Assembly (NCBI GenBank): GCA_038501625.1
Contig: JAZAYU010000686.1
Span: 117,984-181,983 of the forward strand
Reading direction: 5' to 3'
From: Corbicula japonica
Lineage: Eukaryota; Mollusca; Bivalvia; Venerida; Cyrenidae
DNA: 64,000 nucleotides
A program made the translations under genes and the position numbers. Below, in pieces: positions 57,478 to 64,000 of this stretch. Position 1 is the first letter of the stretch. Each line of letters opens with the position of its first letter. The notes below the pieces were generated by a model. The model was not told where the DNA came from. It did not search any database and saw only the letters and a program-made list of their open reading frames with translations.

Positions 57478-60043
57478 GAACAAGAGCTGTAACTTGAAAT
57501 TGACATATGGCCCCGAAACGAAGCTTTGAAATCAAATTGGTATACATATGTAGTAAAAAAGTGGAAGAGGAAAGGAACCAAGATCTTATGGTAATGAAAG
57601 TCAAGATCAGACCAAAATTAAGATCACTTGTGTGCAGATAAACATTCTGACCAAGCTTGAAGAAGATCAGCCCATAACTAAGACCACTAGAGTGCGGACA
57701 AGCTTTTTTTTAATTCGACCTAGTGACCTAGTTTTTAAGGCCACGTGACCCAGTTACGAACTTGTCCTTGATATCATTGAGATAAATATTCTTACCAAGT
57801 TTGAAGAAGATACCACCAAAATTAAGACTGTTAGAGTACAGAGAACCTTTTTCTATAATTTGACCTTGTGACCTAGTTTTCAAGGTCACATGACCCAGTT
57901 TCGAAAATGATCTAGATATCATTGAGATTAACATTTTTACCAAGTTTGAAGAAGACCTGACCAAAATTTAGACCGCTAGAATGTGGACAAGCTTTTTCTA
58001 TAATTTGACCTAGTGACCTAGATTTTAATGTAACATGTCCCAGCTTAGCATTTGACCTGGTTATCATTGAGATTAACATTCTGACCAAGTTTAAAGAGGA
58101 TGCCACCAAAATTAAGACCTTAAGAGTGCGAAAAAGCTTTCTTTAATTTGTCCTTGTGACCTAGTTTTAAAGGTCACGTGACCCAGTTACGAACATGACC
58201 TAGATGTCACTGAGATAAACATTCTGACCAAGTTTGAAGAAGATCGGACCAAAATTAAGACTTAAGAGTACAGAAAAGCTGTTTCTATAATTTGACCTTG
58301 TGACCTAGTTTTCGAGGTCACATGACCCACTTTCAAACTTGAACTAGATATTCTTGAGATAAATATTCTGACCAAGTTTGAAGAAGGTCGCACCAAAATT
58401 AAGACCGCTAGCGTGCTGACAAGCTTTTTCTACAATTTGACCTTGTGACCTAGATTTCAAGGTCACATGACCCAGTTTCAAACTTGACCTTGATGTCACT
58501 GAGATAAACATTCTGACCAAGTTTAAAGAGGATGCCACCAAAATAAAGACCACTAGAGTGCAAATAAGCTTTTTCTTTAATTAGACCTAGTGACCTAGTT
58601 TTAAGGGTCACATGACCCTGTTACAAACTTGACCTTCATATCATTGAGATAGACATTCTGACCAAGTTTGAAGAAGACTGGACCAAAATTAAGACTGCTA
58701 CATTTCGAATAAGCTTTATCATTTATTTGACCTGGTGACCTAGTTTTCAAGGTTACCTAGTTAAAACATGACCTAGTAACATTAAGATTAACATTCTGAC
58801 CAAGTGTGAAGAAGATCTTACCAAAATTAAGACTGCTAGAGTGAGGACAAGCATTTCTATAATTTGACCTAGTGACCTAGATTTCAAGGTCACATGACTC
58901 AGTTTCGAACTTGACCTAGATATCATTGAGATAAACATTCTAATCAAGTTTGAAGAAGATATCACCAAAATTTAGACCGCTGGTGTGCGGACAAGCTTTT
59001 ACTTTAATTTGACCTAGTGACCTTGTTTTAAGGCTCACATGACCCAGTTACGAATAGTACCTAGATTTCATTGAATTTTGAATAAGATTGGACCAAAATT
59101 TAGACCGCTAGAGTGCGGCAAAGTATTTTCGATAATTTGACCTAGTGACCTAGTTTTCAAGGTCACATGACCCATTTTCGAACTAGACCTAGATATCATT
59201 GAGATAAACATTCTGACCATAGTGACCTTGTTTTAAGGGTCACATGACCCAGTTACGAACAGTACCTAGATTTCATTGAGGTAAACATTCTGACCAAGTT
59301 TAAAGAAGATCGCACCAAAATTAAGACCGCTAAAGTGCAGACAAGCTTTTTCTATAATTTGACCTTGTGACCTAGTTTTCAAGGTCACATGACCCAGTTG
59401 CAATCTTAACCTAGATATCATTGAGATAAACATTCTGACCAAGTTTGAAGTAAATCGGAAAAAAATTAAGACCGCTAGGGTTAGTATTTTGGGTAAGGGT
59501 TAGTTAAAGACCTTAGGGTTAGGGTTAAAGACATTAGGTTTAGGGTTAGAGTTAAGTGAAAAAGTTCATAACTCGGCCAAAAATAAGCGGTTTTGAGGAT
59601 AAAGCATGGACAAGATTTTTATATAGAAGTTAGGGTTGAAGTTAGGGTAAGGGTTAGTTAAGACCTTAGGGTTAGGGTTTGTAAAGACCTTAGGTTTATG
59701 GTTAGGGTTAAGGGTTAGGTGAAAAGGCACATAACTCGGCCAAAAATAATCCGAGCAGAAATTCCTGATGATATGCATATCTAGGCTTGGTGACAAACAC
59801 TCCTGTGAAGTTTCAATGAAATCCCTCAAGCGGTTTCGGAGAAGAAGCGAGGACAAGATTTTAAAAAGGGCCATAACTCAGCCAAAAATAATCAGAGCAA
59901 AAATTCCTGACGATATGCACAACTAGGCTTGGTGACAAACATTCCTGTGAATTTTCAAAGAAATCCCACAAGCGGTTTCGGAGAAGAAGCGAGGACGGAC
60001 GGACGGTGCGATTACTATAGGCCTCCCTTCGTGGGCATAAAAA
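57478..60043. mobile_element. Family A element, essentially complete
   Basis: Head CAAGAGCTGTAACTTGAAAT and ATATGGCCCCGAAACGAAGC at 57481. First-core units (TGACCTAGTGACCTAG, about 140-146 bp) run to 59470, with internal deletions near 59080 and 59220. A TTAGGG block follows (59479-59730), then second-core units, GGACGGACGG repeats (about 59994-60006) and the tail CCTCCCTTCGTGGGCATA. It interrupts family I, which is present on both sides. It gives the full module order for this family. Confidence 0.85.
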
Positions 60044-60052
60044 GAAAACTTT

Positions 60053-60245
60053 CACAAAAAAAACTTAACAAAATATCTAAGTGAAAAAGGGGCATAACTT
60101 TGGAAAATACAGACATGGGTTATGCAACTTGTCCTGTTTATTGGAATTGTGATGTCAGTCAACTATGTTAAGTTTCAAAGCTGTACCTTTAACAGTTACT
60201 GAGAAAAACACAACTTTCACAAAAAACTAAACAAAATGTTGACGC
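60053..60245. repeat. Family I repeat
   Basis: Continuation of 57320-57477 across the A element (AACTTTCACAAAAAAAACTT, GGGGCATAACTTTGG, TGCAACTTGTCCTG). Confidence 0.7.
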
Positions 60246-63200
60246 CCACCCGCCCTTAGTAGTCACCGCCCCAATATTTTGAACAGCTGCTGTTATATAT
60301 ATTGTAGCATCGCCGTTCCAATATTTTTATGTCACCTTAAGTTTCGGCTATGCTGATGACAGACATCGATATGCTCAATTAGCTACCCAAAAATGGGGAT
60401 TAACAACTGCAGATAACCTCTGCGTCGGTTAATTGCACTTTTTTGTATGTATTGTGTTTTGCTTACACATTCAGTGCCAGGGCAGTATCGATAATGATTT
60501 TGTTTATTATATGTATCTGATGTTAAAGGCGTTATGTTGCCTGAACTTTGAGTATCAATAAATAGATTCTAAAATCAGATAAAGAATCAGAGGAGTTCTG
60601 ACTCAGATAACCAGTTTTGACTTATTTTTGGAGTAAGTCTTGCTCATCTCAAGCTGTGCCATAATGATACGAGTTGTGTTTGTCTGCTAGGTTTTCACTA
60701 ATGATCTCATGTCGGCTATTTCACTACAGATCATGACAGCTACGATCTGTTTATACCACGAAGCATTAGTTTAGTTTTTTCTGGACGAATGATGGGTCAT
60801 AATATATTATTACTATGAAACTATTACTTGATTATATTTACTATAGTACAATTAGGCCGGCGCTAGCGAATGCTGAGAACCATGTGGCCCGGCTTTGGCA
60901 TAGTATAAAGTATGGAGTGGAGTCTTGGAGTGGAGTCTTGGAGTTAAATAATATGATCCCTATAAATTTGTCCCAGTCTGGGATACTTGTGGACAGTGTT
61001 TGTTTTCTTTAGGACAACTAGATATGTGATTTTTATAAATAACTGTCAACATTCAAGAAACTTCATAACACAATGTCTGCAGAGCTTTTTTCTGTGTTAA
61101 TTGGAGCAGAGACAGTCTCTAGGGAACTGAGATGATAGACGCTGGACATTAACTCTTGGTGTACCTTAAATCATTATTCGACAGTTAGACTGAACTTAAG
61201 CTTTAGCAATAAAACATCTGTTCTAAGGTGAATTCAATGTGTTCTTCTGGAATGGGAATTTTTACAGCTTTAATAAAACATTTAATAAAGCAAACCTGTG
61301 ATTAATACAAATGTATTACAACAATTGTTTATATTAAAATAATTAAATATCATCTGTTAGTATAAAGTTGTACTTTCATTTCAATAAAACAACTGTGATG
61401 CAATATGAATACATGAAGGATCTCAAACCTTGAAGTATGCAATATATATATTAGCATGCTGATCATGTATAATCATATATACTTTAATGCAAACCAGGTA
61501 GAAAATCAATTGATGGAAACAACATAAAATGGCCAACATTAATGACATTAAATATTCAGATTTGTTTCTTGTACAATAAATGTTTTGTTGGGTATGTCTT
61601 CTCCAAATTAATAGGTCAATAATGGTTCAAACAATGTTCTCTCTATGTTCCTGCCAGTGATACTGCTCAGTTATATGACATGCTAAATGGTCAGTTCAAG
61701 GCACCATGACAGCCCAAGAGAATTTCAAGAAAAACAATGATCTAATCTTGACACTTATGGGTTCCTCCCATTACAAGGTTGACTCATTACAAAAAGTGCA
61801 GGTCCATATTTTGTGATAGATGTCATGGGATGTAAGAATAATAAACTGTAAAACGCATTAATTTCGCGTAAACGATTCGCGAATATTAGCGAAAATAAAA
61901 CTAACGCGAATAAAAACCAGTTCTACAGTATTGTTTCTGAAAACTGTTCTTTGAACATTACTTTTGACTTTTAAACTGATAATCATAATGAAAGGAGGCT
62001 TTAAGTCCTCGGCAGATATAAAAATAATGACAATTATTGTTTATGATTTCAGAAAAATTTGCTGTCAAAAAAAACTAGAAATTTAAAATAGTTTAAGGTA
62101 TATTCTGCCCATATTGTACTCTTGAGATAAAAATACATTTTAAAAAATGAAAATACCATACAATATTACTACTGGTATGAAGATAATTATCAAAATACAA
62201 GGGATTCTTTAATTATTTTTTGTTAAAATCTTAAAACACCGCAAAGGTTGTTAACACATGCAGATCAGCAAACTTAACATTGTGTTGCTATAAAAAAAAG
62301 AAAGTGGTAATTACCTATTATTAAAGTGCAATTAAAAATATTGATCATAAATAGCTAAGAATACATTCGTGTGTACTGAAACATGCTTATTACATAAAAT
62401 AATAAGTATGTTTACTATAAGATTTGAACCCATGCCTGCTACAGATAATAAGAATATCATTGTCATGAAATATTTCAAAACTAAGACTAAACCAACTCCA
62501 AGGTCAGACTCCAAATTGTCACTCCAAAAATTCAGCTCCAAAATTCAGCTCCAAGGTCAGACTCCCGACTCCACTCCAAGACTCCACTCCAAGACTCCAC
62601 ACCATACTTTATACTATGCCCCCGGCTTTATATATAGATCGTTGAGTAATGAACGGGAACCATGTCGTATGTACGTTAAGTTCAAGGTCAAGCTATTTAT
62701 AATTGAGTATATCAATATAAATATTGAATTGAATTATCTCCCCTTAACTATAAATATAAATATATACATGTATAGATTATATAAATAGATCGATTAGTCG
62801 GTGTTTTCTTTTAATTATGCGAATTGAAAGTTTATTTTTGTAAGCAGTTATAGAAAGAGTGTACATGTAGTAAGAGACATTGTTCAGATAGTTATTCTTG
62901 GATGATATTGAAGTTTGAGTTCTGTTTACGAATATTGGCAATCCTATGACTTGATTTTCGGCGCGTGAATGTGACCTATATTATGATGGTTCTTTGTTTA
63001 CAAATGTTTTTGATGTTGAAATTGACGGTTCTGGTGGGTTTCTGTTTTACAAGTGGGCGATTTCGTGTCTATAAAGTAAATAATGATTCTATAACCATTT
63101 TTGTAGGTCTTTTTCTGTTGTTAAGAATAATTGTGACGCATCCCCATCCCCTCCCATCCCCCCCCCCCCCCCCGGTTTACGGGATCAAGATGCTGAATAT

Positions 63201-63452
63201 AGAAAGTTAGTATAGATTTTTCATCCTGAAAGTACCAAAGGAATTGCCATGTACGTGGTAGGACAATTTTGAAAGATAATGTTGAGTTTAAATAGAGCAA
63301 ATTCATTTAATGTGGTTAGTGCTATGCTAATACCTGCATGAACTCTTACACCCAACATCTAACTTCTTTAAATGTCGTCCACATATAACACGTCTGTGTT
63401 ATACTTTTCTTGTTTATCTATTAATTGTTCACAAAGAATTTGAAATGTAGGT
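60246..63452. other. Sparse region without a confident gene; one inverted repeat pair
   Basis: 60890-60946 and 62571-62627 are inverses of each other (CATAGTATAAAGTATGG, then GGAGTCTTGGAG repeats), perhaps the ends of an element of about 1.8 kb. A short plus-strand open stretch near 60350-60440 (reading TQKWGLTTADNLCVG) and a minus-strand one near 63210-63335 have no splice or family support. A run of 16 C lies at 63158-63173. Confidence 0.5.
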
Positions 63453-64000
63453 ACAAACAAGAGCTGTCACATGAAATTGACATATGCCCCCAAAATGCAG
63501 CTTTGAAATCAAATTGGTATAAATATGTAATACAAAAATATGCCTGTGGAGGAGAAGCATACTTTTTTAATATTACATTTTTTGAAATTCTTAGATTAAA
63601 GGGGAGATTATCCTGGAAATATGATTATTAGATATATGGCCTTACCACATATGATGTGGTTAATGAAAAGGAATAATGTGAGTATTGATAAGGAACATAT
63701 ATATTTGAAGTTTGAAGTTAATCCCTCACTATATAATACAAGTTAAGCAAACCAAAAGAGTAAGGGCCCATAACTCTTCTAAAAGTAATCCAAGCCGAAA
63801 ATCCTGAAGATATGCACAACTAGACTATAGGGGACAAACATACTGTGAAATTTAAATAAAATCCTCCAATGGGTTTTGAAGATGGAGTGCAGACAATGTT
63901 TAAATAAACAAGGTATATTACAAATGACTAAGGGCCCATAACTTGGCAAAAAATAATTCAAGTGGAAACTCCTGAAGTTATGCAAAACTAGGCTTGGTGA
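63453..64000. mobile_element. Family A element, head and first second-core units (cut by window end)
   Basis: Head ACAAGAGCTGTCACATGAAA with ATATGCCCCCAAAATGCAGC. Then GGGGAGATTATCCTGG as at 14518, and units with GGGCCCATAACT and AACTAGGCTTGGTGA. Here the second core follows the head directly, without the first core. Confidence 0.8.

Noticed and set aside
60340..60440. GYADD word near 60350, reminiscent of an RT active site
   Set aside because: There are no other RT motifs around it and the frame ends soon after, so it is likely chance.
63121..63335. Minus-strand stretch reading LYVDDI near 63380 as a retroelement RT
   Set aside because: Only the one motif is present, followed immediately by stops, with no flanking RT blocks.

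Overview
The window looks like a eukaryotic, AT-rich and extremely repeat-dense piece of a mollusc genome, most likely a bivalve. I base this on repeat architecture: several families of elements with tandem cores, a tetranucleotide microsatellite and a terminal hairpin (resembling the 'pearl'/Helentron-associated elements known from bivalves), TTAGGG-type interstitial telomere blocks, a tRNA-derived SINE, and CR1-like and Penelope-like retroelements. Nothing points to a bacterium or virus. I did no database search. Family names rest on visible motifs and remembered family features.

Host gene content is small and lies on the minus strand. Two exons with good splice sites (43766-43890, then 11510-11752) join in phase. 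Together they look like one CARD (death-fold) domain split by an intron of about 32 kb, so most of 11.7-43.8 kb would be the inside of one intron. A second group of minus-strand exons (53513-53048, 52598-52510, 52024-51933) reads as an invertebrate Mutator-like transposase domain, damaged by an in-frame stop and a frameshift. Further downstream (49038-48690) is a broken exon resembling a TREX-like DEDD exonuclease.

Layout. 1-5.9 kb: a family A tandem element split by a family D element. 5.9-8.2 kb: low-repeat DNA and a recent 678-bp tandem duplication. 8.5-10.0 kb: a CAGGG-ended DNA transposon. 10.3-11.4 kb: family E tandem array. 11.5 kb: CARD exon 2. 12.4-20.1 kb: fragments of families A, C, G and H, including a 16-unit 145-bp array. 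20.1-26.0 kb: a four-deep nest (C element > hAT-like element > B element > MULE-like MITE). 26.8-27.8 kb: a hAT-type element with a perfect 8-bp target duplication. 28.6-34.2 kb: a decayed CR1-like retrotransposon, minus strand, carrying a SINE, a 1.26-kb LTR-like insert and a TA-flanked MITE. 34.4-42.6 kb: family F array broken by a long inverted-repeat element and a Penelope-like element. 43.8 kb: CARD exon 1. 44.3-46.7 kb: B element with a second Penelope copy. 48.7-53.5 kb: exonuclease and Mutator-like remnants among C/G repeats. 54.2-55.1 kb: second MULE-like MITE. 55.5-60.0 kb: H, B and a near-complete A element. 60-63.4 kb: sparse, no clear gene. 63.45 kb to the end: another A element entering.

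The most interesting themes are as follows. Element heads and tails are conserved while the internal tandem cores differ. Unrelated-looking cores converge on a unit of about 145 bp and mostly carry TGACCT (nuclear-receptor half-site) motifs. The two MULE-like MITEs have TIR arms that co-vary within each copy. A CARD gene has apparently absorbed all of this inside one intron.
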